From positions 248,001 through 312,000 of the forward strand of contig NZ_CAWVHE010000013.1 in assembly GCF_963929015.1 (NCBI RefSeq): a stretch of DNA of 64,000 bases, written 5' to 3'. A program made the translations under genes and the position numbers. The notes below the pieces were generated by a model. The model ran no database searches. It worked only from the letters and a program-made list of their open reading frames with translations, and was not told the origin of the DNA. This document shows, in pieces, positions 23,674-32,313 of this stretch. The first letter of the stretch is position 1; the number at the start of each line of letters is the position of its first letter. Source of the DNA: Merdimonas sp963929015. Lineage in GTDB: Bacteria > Bacillota > Clostridia > Lachnospirales > Lachnospiraceae.

Positions 23674-25014
23674 ATGTCCCGTAAATCTATGCTCATCAGA
23701 GGAACTTTGATCCTTACCCTGGCCGGCATTGCCACGCGTGTGCTGGGCTTTTTTTACCGCATTTTTCTAAGCCAGACCTTCGGCGCCAGGGCGGTAGGCG
23801 TCTATCAGCTGGTGTTCCCCGTCTACGCCCTGGGATTTTCTCTTTCCTGCGCCGGCATCCAGCAGATCCTCTCCCGTCTGACCGCAAAATATCTTGCCCA
23901 GGGAAAGGAAAAAGAAGCCAGAGAGCTTCTTTCCTGCGGCCTCTTTCTGACTGTGAGTATTTCTGTGGTTCTGACGCTGCTGCTGCAGAATTATGCAGAC
24001 CAGGCGGCCCGCGTCCTGTTGCAAGAGCCAGACGCCGGCCGTCTTTTGCTCCTTCTTTCTTATGCGTTTCCATTCGCCGCCGTCCACAGCTGTATCTGCG
24101 GATACTATTATGGCAGAAAAAGAACCGGCATTCCGGCGCTTTCACAGCTCCTGGAGCAGATGGTTAGGATCAGCGCCGTATGCCTGATCTTCTGTCTTGG
24201 CGCAGCAGGAGGCACCCGTTTTGGTATCTCCTTAGCCGTGGCCGGGATGATCGCCGGCGAATGTTCCTCTTCTTTTTTCTGTCTGTATCAAATAAAAAAA
24301 GAAGATAGAAAAGATCCTGTAAAGGTCTCTCCTTCTTCTTTCATACGCCACATTCCGCTGCTTCTTTTCCCGGCTCTTCCCCTGACCGGCAGCCGGGTTC
24401 TTCTGCATGTTTTTCAGAGCATAGAAGCCATCTCCATTCCTCTGAAACTACAGGACTCCGGCATGGCCCGCCCGGAAGCGCTGGCCCTCTACGGTGTACT
24501 GACCGGCATGGCTCTGCCCTGTATTCTGTTCCCATCCGCTCTCACAGGCGCGGCTTCTTCGCTGCTTCTTCCGGAAGTAGCAAGACTTCAGGCCATGGAA
24601 AAAGAACGCACCTTTCTTACCCTGGTAAAAAACGCCACCTGCCTGTGCATTGCCCTGGGAAGTCTGTGCTGTTTCTTTTTGTTTTTTCTGGGACAATGGA
24701 TCGGAACCGTTCTCTTTCAGGACCGCCTTGCCGGAGAGCTGATACAGGCGCTGTCCTTTTTGTGTCCCTTCCTCTACACTAACAACACCCTGATCAGCAT
24801 GATCAATGGGACCGGAAAGACCGGGCTTACGTTTGCCATCCATCTTCTTGGTCTGGTCGTCCGCATCCTTGGTATCTTTTTCCTCATCCCCCTCGCCGGG
24901 ATCCGGGGCTATCTGTGGGGACTTCTCGCCAGCCAGATCCTTACATTTCTTGCCTGCCTCCTGGTTTTTTACAGGGAGCGAAGGAACAGCTCCAGCAGCA
25001 ACGGGTTCACATAA
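23674..25014 (+). CDS. SpoVB-like oligosaccharide/lipid II-type flippase (MVF/PST family)
   Basis: 446-residue polytopic membrane protein with about 12-14 hydrophobic segments. It starts 'LIRGTLILTLAGIATRVLGFFYRIFLSQTFGA', typical of SpoVB and related flippases of the polysaccharide-exporter group. SpoVB is needed for spore cortex formation, probably moving lipid-linked precursors across the forespore membrane. GGAGAG lies upstream of the ATG. Its 3' end overlaps the convergent spoIIM-like gene by 46 bases. A housekeeping MurJ-like role cannot be excluded. Confidence 0.8.
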   Translation: MSRKSMLIRGTLILTLAGIATRVLGFFYRIFLSQTFGARAVGVYQLVFPVYALGFSLSCAGIQQILSRLTAKYLAQGKEKEARELLSCGLFLTVSISVVLTLLLQNYADQAARVLLQEPDAGRLLLLLSYAFPFAAVHSCICGYYYGRKRTGIPALSQLLEQMVRISAVCLIFCLGAAGGTRFGISLAVAGMIAGECSSSFFCLYQIKKEDRKDPVKVSPSSFIRHIPLLLFPALPLTGSRVLLHVFQSIEAISIPLKLQDSGMARPEALALYGVLTGMALPCILFPSALTGAASSLLLPEVARLQAMEKERTFLTLVKNATCLCIALGSLCCFFLFFLGQWIGTVLFQDRLAGELIQALSFLCPFLYTNNTLISMINGTGKTGLTFAIHLLGLVVRILGIFFLIPLAGIRGYLWGLLASQILTFLACLLVFYRERRNSSSSNGFT

Positions 25015-25508
25015 CACTCCAGCAAAAGCCCGCACAGGAAAAACAAAACGACCGCCGCAGTTTTTGCATAATTCCAGCGGATCTGTGGATATTTTAACAG
25101 ATGCCACAAAAGGATCAGGTATCCTGCCCCGTAGAAAAAAAGATGGGGTGTAAAGGCGGCCAGACAAAGCGCCAGGCCTTTTACCCCCATTTTAATGACC
25201 GCCGCAGCCATAATAAGTCCAAAGCCAAAGCCTGTCCAGACCAACATCCCGACCGCAGCTGCCTTCCGGAACCTGGTAATCCCAAGAAACGCCAGGAGAA
25301 CCGCCGGAAGAAACCGGACTTTTGCAACGAACAGGAAAAATTCTGCAGAAAGGAAATCTGTCTGCGTAAACCGGGTCAGAAAATATTCCTGAAAGATCCC
25401 CATGTCCACGATCTCATCTTTTGCGATCAGATTGGAGTATATAATCCCCACCAGGAATCCGGCCATGCAGATCCACAGGACATACGCTCCCTTTTCCCGT
25501 ATCTTCAC
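24969..25508 (-). CDS. SpoIIM-like stage II sporulation membrane protein
   Basis: 179 residues with about five transmembrane segments. The N-terminus is 'AYVLWICMAGFLVGIIYSNLIA' and the C-terminus 'CGLLLECYVNPLLLELFLRSL' resembles the end of SpoIIM family proteins. SpoIIM with SpoIID and SpoIIP drives septal peptidoglycan thinning and engulfment. The start is GTG 25508 with GGGAGGGG upstream. It is convergent with and overlaps the spoVB-like gene. Family assignment rests on overall membrane pattern and the termini. Confidence 0.65.
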   Translation of the reverse strand: MKIREKGAYVLWICMAGFLVGIIYSNLIAKDEIVDMGIFQEYFLTRFTQTDFLSAEFFLFVAKVRFLPAVLLAFLGITRFRKAAAVGMLVWTGFGFGLIMAAAVIKMGVKGLALCLAAFTPHLFFYGAGYLILLWHLLKYPQIRWNYAKTAAVVLFFLCGLLLECYVNPLLLELFLRSL

Positions 25509-25537
25509 CTAACCCCTCCCACACGAAAGATACTTCA

Positions 25538-26077
25538 TTATATGCAGTATTTTGCTTCGTATGCCAGGATTGCCGCAATGGTTTTGGAGTCTTCAATCTC
25601 ACCCCGGAAGATTTTCTCCTTTAATTCTTCCAGCGTATAAGCTTTTACCTCTACATATTCGTCCTCGTCCAGATGTTGTCCGGTCTTCTTAAGATCCCTG
25701 GCTGTAAAGATTTCGATCTTCTCATCACAGAATGCCACTGTTGTCCGAAGGGTCAGCAGCCATTCCAGCTGATCCGACCGGTATCCGGTCTCTTCCTCCA
25801 GCTCTCTTGCCGCGCAGCGGATCCCTTCCTCACCCGGCGCGTCCAGTTTACCCGCAGGGATCTCCAGCGTATCCCGCTCCAGCGCATTGCGGTACTGTCT
25901 GACCATCAGGATCCTTCCGTCCGGAAGCACCGGCACCACCGCAGCCGCTCCATCATGATGGATAAAATCAAATACCGCTGTATTTCCATTGGCAAATTCC
26001 ATATAATCCCTGTACACATTCAGGATCGAGCCCTGATAGGCGAGTTCTCTTCCGGTTCGTTTTACATTTTCACTCAT
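25538..26077 (-). CDS. NUDIX hydrolase, ADP-ribose pyrophosphatase-like
   Basis: 179 residues from ATG 26077 (GGAGG seven bases upstream; an earlier in-frame ATG is too close). The Nudix box 'GEEGIRCAARELEEETGYRS' matches G-x5-E-x7-REUxEExGU. The preceding 'GRILMVRQYRNALERDTLEIPAGKLD' is typical of ADP-sugar pyrophosphatases (NudF type), which split ADP-ribose to AMP and ribose 5-phosphate. Lies 29 bases upstream of the spoIIM-like gene, likely co-transcribed. Confidence 0.9.
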   Translation of the reverse strand: MSENVKRTGRELAYQGSILNVYRDYMEFANGNTAVFDFIHHDGAAAVVPVLPDGRILMVRQYRNALERDTLEIPAGKLDAPGEEGIRCAARELEEETGYRSDQLEWLLTLRTTVAFCDEKIEIFTARDLKKTGQHLDEDEYVEVKAYTLEELKEKIFRGEIEDSKTIAAILAYEAKYCI

Positions 26078-26126
26078 TCTCATCCCTCCGTCTTTCCTGT
26101 TCCGGCTTGTCGCCGGTACAAAAAAA

Positions 26127-26150
26127 CAGAGCCGGCATAAGCCGGCCCTG
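26127..26150 (-). terminator. Terminator after rny
   Basis: CAGAGCCGGC-ATAA-GCCGGCCCTG stem (one G-U type pair); on the minus strand followed by TTTTTTT. Confidence 0.85.
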
Positions 26151-26164
26151 CTGTAATTTATCCT

Positions 26165-27718
26165 CTACTTGGCGTAGTCTGTTACCCTTGATTCACGGAT
26201 AACATTGACTTTGATCTGCCCGGGGTATTCCATCTCGTATTCAATCTTCTTAGCAATATCCCTGGCCATCAGCACCATATCTGCATCAGATATCTGCTCT
26301 GGAACTACCATTACACGAATCTCTCTACCTGCCTGAATAGCAAAAGATTTATCAACACCCTTAAACTGGTTGGTGATATCTTCTAATTGTTTTAACCTGT
26401 TTGTATATGTTTCTAATGTTTCTCTTCTCGCGCCCGGTCTTGCCGCGGAAATCGTATCCGCCGCCTGTACCACGCATGCGATCAGAGTCTGCGGCTCTAC
26501 ATCACCATGATGAGCCTCCACTGCATTGATCACAGTGGCTGATTCTTTGTACTTTCTGCAAAGATCCACACCGATCTGGATATGAGAACCTTCCACATCA
26601 TGATCGATGGATTTTCCAACATCATGCAGAAGCCCTGCCCGCTTGGCGACTCTGACATCAAGCCCGATCTCGCCTGCCAGAAGTCCCGCCAGCTGCGCTA
26701 CTTCAATCGAATGTTTCAGAGCATTCTGTCCATAGCTGGTACGGAATTTCATGCGGCCCAGAAGTTTGATCAGTTCCGGATGGATTCCGTGAACCCCAAC
26801 TTCCAGCGCAGCAGCCTCTCCTTCTTCCCGAATCATTGTGTCGACTTCTTTCTGGGCTTTTTCCACCATCTCTTCAATTCTGGCCGGATGGATGCGCCCG
26901 TCGACAATTAATTTTTCCAGCGCGATCCTTGCGACTTCTCTTCTGATCGGATCAAATCCGGACAGCACAACAGCTTCCGGGGTATCATCTATGATCAGTT
27001 CCACACCCGTCAGCGTCTCCAGGGTACGGATATTCCGCCCTTCACGCCCAATGATCCTTCCTTTCATCTCGTCGCTTGGAAGCTGTACGACGGAAATCGT
27101 CGTCTCCGCCACATGATCGGCCGCACATCTCTGAATGGCAGTCACTACATACTCTTTTGCCTTTTTGTCTGCCTCTTCCTTCGCCTGGGCCTCCAGTTCT
27201 TTGATCATTTTGGCGGTGTCATGTTTCACATCATCTTCAACAGTTTTTAACAAATACTCTTTTGCCTGTTCGGAGGTAAGTCCTGAGATTCTTTCTAGTT
27301 CCTGTACTCTTTGCTTGCTCAGCTCTTCCACTTTCGCTTCGCGCTGCTTAAGCTGCTCTTCTTTTGCTGCAAATCCTGCTTCCCGCTTTTCGATCGCGTC
27401 CGCCTTCTTGTCTAAAGCCTCTTCCTTGGATAATACTCGTTTCTCGTAACGCTGCAGTTCTGCTCTGCGTTCCTTGGTTTCCTTTTCGAGCTCATTTTTG
27501 TTCTTAATGGACTCTTCTTTAATCTCCAAGAGAGACTCCTTTTTCTTGGCCTCTGCGGTCTTTACGGCATCATCGATAATTTCTCTTGCTTTGCTCTCGG
27601 CATTTCCGATCTTGGACTCTGCATTTTTCTTCAGATTGGAAACCGTTGCAAAATGACTGATGACTGCCGCTGCGATGATCAGCACAACTGCCACAGCAAT
27701 TATGATTCCACTCGGCAC
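26165..27718 (-). CDS. rny: Ribonuclease Y
   Basis: Membrane-anchored endoribonuclease that starts mRNA decay in Firmicutes. 517 residues. N-terminal membrane helix (residues 4-24), long coiled coil (about 30-190), KH domain with 'GRIIGREGRNIR' (around 218), and HD domain with 'GLLHDVGKSIDHDVEGSH' (around 363). The start is GTG 27718 with GGAGGTG upstream. A terminator follows. It lies downstream of recA-recX, a common order in this group. Confidence 0.97.
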   Translation of the reverse strand: MPSGIIIAVAVVLIIAAAVISHFATVSNLKKNAESKIGNAESKAREIIDDAVKTAEAKKKESLLEIKEESIKNKNELEKETKERRAELQRYEKRVLSKEEALDKKADAIEKREAGFAAKEEQLKQREAKVEELSKQRVQELERISGLTSEQAKEYLLKTVEDDVKHDTAKMIKELEAQAKEEADKKAKEYVVTAIQRCAADHVAETTISVVQLPSDEMKGRIIGREGRNIRTLETLTGVELIIDDTPEAVVLSGFDPIRREVARIALEKLIVDGRIHPARIEEMVEKAQKEVDTMIREEGEAAALEVGVHGIHPELIKLLGRMKFRTSYGQNALKHSIEVAQLAGLLAGEIGLDVRVAKRAGLLHDVGKSIDHDVEGSHIQIGVDLCRKYKESATVINAVEAHHGDVEPQTLIACVVQAADTISAARPGARRETLETYTNRLKQLEDITNQFKGVDKSFAIQAGREIRVMVVPEQISDADMVLMARDIAKKIEYEMEYPGQIKVNVIRESRVTDYAK

Positions 27719-27790
27719 AGGAGCACCTCCTTATTTAGTTTTCATTGTACAAATACAACACTTAAATTCTATACTGTTTTCACAAAGATG

Positions 27791-28405
27791 TCAAGTATTC
27801 CACTTAGAAACTTGTATCACCTGACGGATGTCCTCATAACGAAAGCCTTTCCGCATCAGATATCCCAGTACTTTCCGGGTTTCCTCCGGTCCGGCGTTCT
27901 CCGGATCGTAATGCTTTTTTCTCAGAAGCTCCCGGATCGCTGCCTGGGAATCCTCTTTTTCATAGCATTCTCCCACCGCCTGTTCCAGGAGATCCTCAGG
28001 AACTCCTTTTTCCAGCAGCATCCCCCGGATCTCCCGGATGCTTTTCTTTTCTTTGCGCCCCAGAATAAAACTTTTCGCATATTCCAGGTCATTGATATAT
28101 CCGAATGATTTTACATAGGCGATTGCTGCCCGGGTCACTTCTTCGGGATAGCCTCCCTGGAGAAGTTTGTCGCGCAGCTGCTTTTCTGTCCGCCCCATCT
28201 GGTTCAACAGATGCATGGCCCTTAGCTTCGCCCTTTTCAACAGGGTTTCCTCGCAGATCTTTTCATAGGTCTCCCCGGATAAAAATTCTCCCGGTACCAG
28301 ATGGTACCGGGAAACTTCACCCTGATAAAGACAAAACGCCGGCTTTTCGTCCAGATAGATCCGCACTCTGGTTTTAGAAACCGGTTCTATCCTGGTAATG
28401 ATCAT
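27791..28405 (-). CDS. recX: RecX, RecA regulator
   Basis: 204 residues, built of tandem three-helix repeats; 'KLRAMHLLNQMGRTEKQLRDKL' and 'YGYINDLEYAKSF'-like segments are typical. RecX caps or destabilises RecA filaments. Its ATG overlaps the recA stop (ATGA), so translation is coupled and it shares the LexA-controlled recA promoter. Confidence 0.92.
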   Translation of the reverse strand: MIITRIEPVSKTRVRIYLDEKPAFCLYQGEVSRYHLVPGEFLSGETYEKICEETLLKRAKLRAMHLLNQMGRTEKQLRDKLLQGGYPEEVTRAAIAYVKSFGYINDLEYAKSFILGRKEKKSIREIRGMLLEKGVPEDLLEQAVGECYEKEDSQAAIRELLRKKHYDPENAGPEETRKVLGYLMRKGFRYEDIRQVIQVSKWNT

Positions 28406-29439
28406 TTTTCTGCATCCTCATTTTTTTCTTCCTGTCCATCCGGTCCGAAATGGTAATGTTCCCGGATCTTCTGATCCAGTGTCTCCAGAAGTTCCGGATG
28501 CTCGGCCAGATATTTTTTCGCATTTTCCCGGCCCTGGCCGATCTTCTCTCCTTCATAGGCGAACCAGGCTCCGCTCTTATTCACCAGATCAAGCCCCACG
28601 GCCAGATCAAGGATATCGCCTTCTTTTGAAATGCCCTTTCCGAACATGATGTCAAACTCTGCCTCTTTAAACGGCGGAGCAATCTTATTCTTTACCACCT
28701 TCACTCTGGTGCGGTTGCCCACGATCTCCCCGCTCTGCTTGAGGGTCTCGATCCTGCGGACATCCATGCGGATAGAGGCATAGAACTTCAGGGCACGCCC
28801 TCCGGTGGTCGTCTCCGGATTGCCAAACATAACGCCCACTTTTTCACGAAGCTGGTTGATAAAAATAACCACGCAATTGGACTTGCTGATCACCGGAGTC
28901 AGCTTTCTTAAAGCCTGTGACATCAGTCTCGCCTGAAGTCCCACATGACTGTCTCCCATATCGCCTTCTATCTCCTGCTTGGGAACCAGCGCGGCCACAG
29001 AGTCTACAACCACAATGTCCATCGCGCCGGAACGCACCATCGTCTCTGTGATCTCCAGAGCCTGATCTCCGCTGTCCGGCTGTGAAATATAAAGCTCATC
29101 AATATCTACGCCGATATTCTTTGCATAGACCGGATCCAGAGCATGCTCTGCGTCGATGAATCCCGCAATGCCCCCTCTTTTCTGCACTTCGGCGATCATA
29201 TGAAGGGCAACGGTGGTCTTACCGCTGGACTCAGGCCCGTAGATCTCTACCACACGTCCCTTGGGAACGCCACCCAGGCCCAGCGCGATATCCAGGCTAA
29301 GAGAGCCTGTGGGGATAGTCTCCACTGCCACCTGGGCTGACGGATCTCCCAGCTTCATCACCGTGCCTTTTCCAAAATCTTTCTCTAACTTTGCGATCGC
29401 TGCTTCCAGCGCCTTCTTCTTATCTTCATTACCTGCCAT
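28402..29439 (-). CDS. recA: Recombinase RecA
   Basis: 345 residues. Walker A 'GPESSGKTTVALH' (around residue 63), Walker B 'DIVVVDSVAALVP', and the DNA-binding loops 'DMGDSHVGLQARLMSQALRK' in part and 'NPETTTGGRALKFY' are intact. It drives homologous recombination and LexA self-cleavage. GGAG precedes the ATG. A LexA box lies in the leader, so expression is SOS-controlled. Followed by recX in overlap. Confidence 0.98.
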   Translation of the reverse strand: MAGNEDKKKALEAAIAKLEKDFGKGTVMKLGDPSAQVAVETIPTGSLSLDIALGLGGVPKGRVVEIYGPESSGKTTVALHMIAEVQKRGGIAGFIDAEHALDPVYAKNIGVDIDELYISQPDSGDQALEITETMVRSGAMDIVVVDSVAALVPKQEIEGDMGDSHVGLQARLMSQALRKLTPVISKSNCVVIFINQLREKVGVMFGNPETTTGGRALKFYASIRMDVRRIETLKQSGEIVGNRTRVKVVKNKIAPPFKEAEFDIMFGKGISKEGDILDLAVGLDLVNKSGAWFAYEGEKIGQGRENAKKYLAEHPELLETLDQKIREHYHFGPDGQEEKNEDAEK

Positions 29440-29461
29440 GATACAATCTCCTTCTCGATGC

Positions 29462-29475
29462 CGAACGGATGTTCG
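29462..29475. promoter_or_regulatory. LexA (SOS) box of recA
   Basis: CGAACGGATGTTCG matches the Gram-positive SOS box (CGAAC-4-GTTCG). It lies about 15 bases downstream of the recA -10, a position where LexA blocks transcription. Confidence 0.88.
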
Positions 29476-29489
29476 CTTCTCTAGTCAAT

Positions 29490-29518
29490 ATACTATTATA
29501 CTTGCCTTTTCTTGTCAA
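29490..29518 (-). promoter_or_regulatory. Promoter of recA-recX
   Basis: Minus strand -35 TTGACA (29518-29513), 17-base spacer, -10 TAGTAT (29495-29490), directly upstream of the LexA box. Confidence 0.7.
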
Positions 29519-29664
29519 GCTTTTCCTGAAAAAACTGTTCTGAACTTTTTATTCATCATTCTTACAGGCTGATTCTTCTGCCGAATGGCAAATGTACAGA
29601 AAGAAGCGCAGATCTGCATGTTCTGTATGTGAATTTCAGTATACCTTATTTTTCTCCAAAAGTA

Positions 29665-29689
29665 AAGGGACTGCATGGTGCAGTCCCTT
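29665..29689 (-). terminator. Terminator after SLH-rhodanese gene
   Basis: Perfect 11-bp stem AAGGGACTGCA-TGG-TGCAGTCCCTT; on the minus strand followed by TACTTTTGG. Confidence 0.75.
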
Positions 29690-29736
29690 CTTTTATCCAT
29701 CCCTGTAAAACCAGATGGTTTCCTTCCTGCAGATGA

Positions 29737-31674
29737 TTAAGGTGTGTCATCAATGATGGGAAGACGTTCGCCGTTTTCATCTTCGTATGCAGACCATCCG
29801 CACCAGCCGTCGGCAAAGAGGGACGTATTCTCAAGCCCCATCGCTCTGGCATCCCAGAGAACTTCTGCCGCCCGATATCCGCCGCCGCAGAAGAAAGAAA
29901 GATGTTTGCTGGTATCCACTCCTGCTTCTGCCCACATTGCAAGGATTTCATCTGCATTTCGCATAGTCACATCCAGATTATCGTAATAGAACATGGAACT
30001 GGAATTATTGATACCCGCATATCCAAATACGGCATCCGGGATCCTTCCTTCATACGGGAAGTAAGCATAACCAGATGTTGCTCCGGAATACTCTTCATAT
30101 CTGCGGTTGTCCACCAGCAGGAAATCATCGTTTTCTTTCAGCTGTGCCGCTTCTTCCACCGTGTCGATCAGATCCGGATTCAACGGCACTTCTGTGCCAA
30201 AGTCTTCCACTGGAGTTACCTGCGCGCTTCCGGTTTCCAGTTCATAACCTGCATCCGTCCATCCGTCATATCCGCCGCTCATTACATAGACATTCTCAAC
30301 GCCCAGATACTGCAGGATTACTGCATAACGGCAGGCAAAGATCGGAGATCCCACTGTAACCACGGTACTTTCTGTCGTGATTCCCTGGGACTTCGCCAGA
30401 TTAAATAATTCCTCATCGCTGCGGAGCAGATAATAATAGTCCGCAATATCAAAGTCATCGCTGTTTACATGGATCGCTCCGGGAACATGTCCGTCCAGGA
30501 AGCCGGACTGTTCTTCTGTTCCCCAGCTGACTTCCACGATCTTCAGATCATTGACCGGACCTACTTCTGCCACTTCCTTACCATCGATCAGGTCTTTGAC
30601 TGCTGACGGCGGGATCCACAGTTTATAATTTGCATAACCGGTAAGCTCTCCGGTCCACTCCTTCAGATCAAAAGTCTTTACCTCTTTTACATAGGAAGAC
30701 AGGAAATTCGCTACAACAGCAGATTCCGTCTCATCCTCGCTGTAGACGATAACTGAAGTTTCTTCTGTCAGATTCTTGTCATAAAGCGCTTTCCAGAGAT
30801 GCTCTTTACGGGAAACCTCATCAATATTCCCGTTCTCATCAAAGGTACAGGTAAGCCAGTTGGCGGAGAAATCGGTCGCCCCCTCAATATGTCCGCCCAT
30901 GGTATTCTTTCCGGACGCCCATCCAATATAGGCATCATTGGATCTTGCGTCAACAACAACCGCGGATCCGTCTGCCAGCGCCGCCTGCACGTCAGCTTCT
31001 GTCACCTTTTCATAACTTCCCGGAGCAGACACATAGGAATAATCTGCAAACCGGTCGATGATGGTGGCTGTCTGTGCACGGACCGCGCTTCCCTGCGGAT
31101 CCAGATACCCGTTATTTCCGGAAATCTGGCCGGATCCCACTGCCCATTCCATTGCTTCTTTTGCAAATGTATTAACATTTGCAGCATCCGGATAACCGGA
31201 GAGATCTCCTTCCACAACTGCATAATCTTTGTACTGTGCATACCGGTACATCATAGTTGCAATCTGCTCGCGGTTGATCGGGTCAGAAGTTCCAAAAAGG
31301 CCCGTATCTTCGTAACCGGTCACGATCTCATTTTCACTTGCCCAGCAGACTGCGTCCGTGTACCATTCTCCTTCCGGTACGTCCGGGAACGCATCCGTAT
31401 AGGCAACCTCCGGGGATCCCTCCATCCGGTAAAGGATCACGGCAAACTGCGCGCGGAAAAGATCTTCATTCGGGCCAAAGGTCTGTTCATCAAGACCCGT
31501 CATCAGTCCGCCCTGCAGCTTGTATACGTCTTTTACATAATTGTAATACCAATCGCCTTTTGCCACATCTGTATAAGGGAGCTCATCCGGCTGATATTCT
31601 GCTGCCTGCGCCACTCCTGCAACGCCAAAAGCCGTCACCATCGTAAGCAGCAAAACCACAAGTTTCTTTTTCAT
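29737..31674 (-). CDS. Secreted S-layer-homology protein with three rhodanese-like domains
   Basis: 645 residues. A signal peptide (residues 1-25, ending 'AQAAE') is followed by three SLH repeats (about 33-90, 95-150, 155-215; e.g. 'YTDVAKGDWYYNYVKDVY', 'FPDVPEGEWYTDAV'), which anchor proteins to cell-wall polymers. Three rhodanese-like domains follow (about 222-345, 365-480, 500-635). The third has a catalytic-type loop 'FFCGGGYRAAEV'; the second has 'SPIFACRYAV' with one Cys; the first lacks the Cys ('VYSEDETESA'). Rhodaneses transfer sulfane sulfur, but extracellular wall-bound ones are rare. It has its own promoter and terminator, hence is monocistronic. Confidence 0.85.
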   Translation of the reverse strand: MKKKLVVLLLTMVTAFGVAGVAQAAEYQPDELPYTDVAKGDWYYNYVKDVYKLQGGLMTGLDEQTFGPNEDLFRAQFAVILYRMEGSPEVAYTDAFPDVPEGEWYTDAVCWASENEIVTGYEDTGLFGTSDPINREQIATMMYRYAQYKDYAVVEGDLSGYPDAANVNTFAKEAMEWAVGSGQISGNNGYLDPQGSAVRAQTATIIDRFADYSYVSAPGSYEKVTEADVQAALADGSAVVVDARSNDAYIGWASGKNTMGGHIEGATDFSANWLTCTFDENGNIDEVSRKEHLWKALYDKNLTEETSVIVYSEDETESAVVANFLSSYVKEVKTFDLKEWTGELTGYANYKLWIPPSAVKDLIDGKEVAEVGPVNDLKIVEVSWGTEEQSGFLDGHVPGAIHVNSDDFDIADYYYLLRSDEELFNLAKSQGITTESTVVTVGSPIFACRYAVILQYLGVENVYVMSGGYDGWTDAGYELETGSAQVTPVEDFGTEVPLNPDLIDTVEEAAQLKENDDFLLVDNRRYEEYSGATSGYAYFPYEGRIPDAVFGYAGINNSSSMFYYDNLDVTMRNADEILAMWAEAGVDTSKHLSFFCGGGYRAAEVLWDARAMGLENTSLFADGWCGWSAYEDENGERLPIIDDTP

Positions 31675-31712
31675 ACTTGTTTCCTCCTTTCACAAAACTT
31701 TATGTCAGATTT

Positions 31713-31740
31713 ATTATAAAAAGGATTGGAAAGGAGACAA
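31713..31740 (-). promoter_or_regulatory. Promoter of SLH-rhodanese gene
   Basis: Minus strand -35 TTGTCT (31740-31735), 16-base spacer, -10 TATAAT (31718-31713); AAAGGAGG precedes the start codon. Confidence 0.7.
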
Positions 31741-31813
31741 ATTGATATTTCGCATAATCAGCAGTACATATTGATGTCTTCAATAAACATCCGGAAGGTC
31801 CCGTCCCTGCGCT

Positions 31814-32278
31814 TTATTCTTTGCAGACGTCCACCCAGGCAAGGCTTCTGCCGTATTGCTCCAGCTCCGGGATGGTCAGTTCGATCATACTGTTGCCGCT
31901 GCCTGCCGCCGGGAACACCGTCTCAAACCGCCGCAAAGATTCATCCAGATACACCTGTACGCCATCATTGACGGCAAAGGGGCAGACTCCGCCCACCGCA
32001 TGGCCTACCAGCGCTTCCACCTCTTCAAACTTCAGCATCTTCGCTTTACAGCCAAACTGCTGCCTGTACTTTTTATTGTCCACCTTCCGGTCTCCGGCAG
32101 TCACCACCAGCACCACATGCTCCGGCGTCTGAAAAGACAGGGTCTTGGCGATCCTTGCGGGCTCGCATCCGATCGCTTCTGCCGCCGCTTCCACAGTGGC
32201 ACTGGAATGTTCTTTTTCCATCACCCGGTCTTCCATACCGTACTGGCGAAAATAAGCTCTGACTTTTTCAATAGACAT
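31814..32278 (-). CDS. YbaK/EbsC-family aminoacyl-tRNA deacylase
   Basis: 154 residues, single YbaK domain. 'EAIGCEPARIAKTLSF' (Lys around residue 45), 'TAGDRKVDNKKYRQ' and 'HAVGGVCPFAV' are family motifs. These proteins hydrolyse mischarged tRNA such as Cys-tRNA(Pro). GGAGG lies upstream of ATG 32278. Stands alone between dacF and the SLH gene. Confidence 0.9.
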   Translation of the reverse strand: MSIEKVRAYFRQYGMEDRVMEKEHSSATVEAAAEAIGCEPARIAKTLSFQTPEHVVLVVTAGDRKVDNKKYRQQFGCKAKMLKFEEVEALVGHAVGGVCPFAVNDGVQVYLDESLRRFETVFPAAGSGNSMIELTIPELEQYGRSLAWVDVCKE

Positions 32279-32313
32279 CTTGATTCCTTCCTCCTTTGTG
32301 TGTTCTTTTTGCT

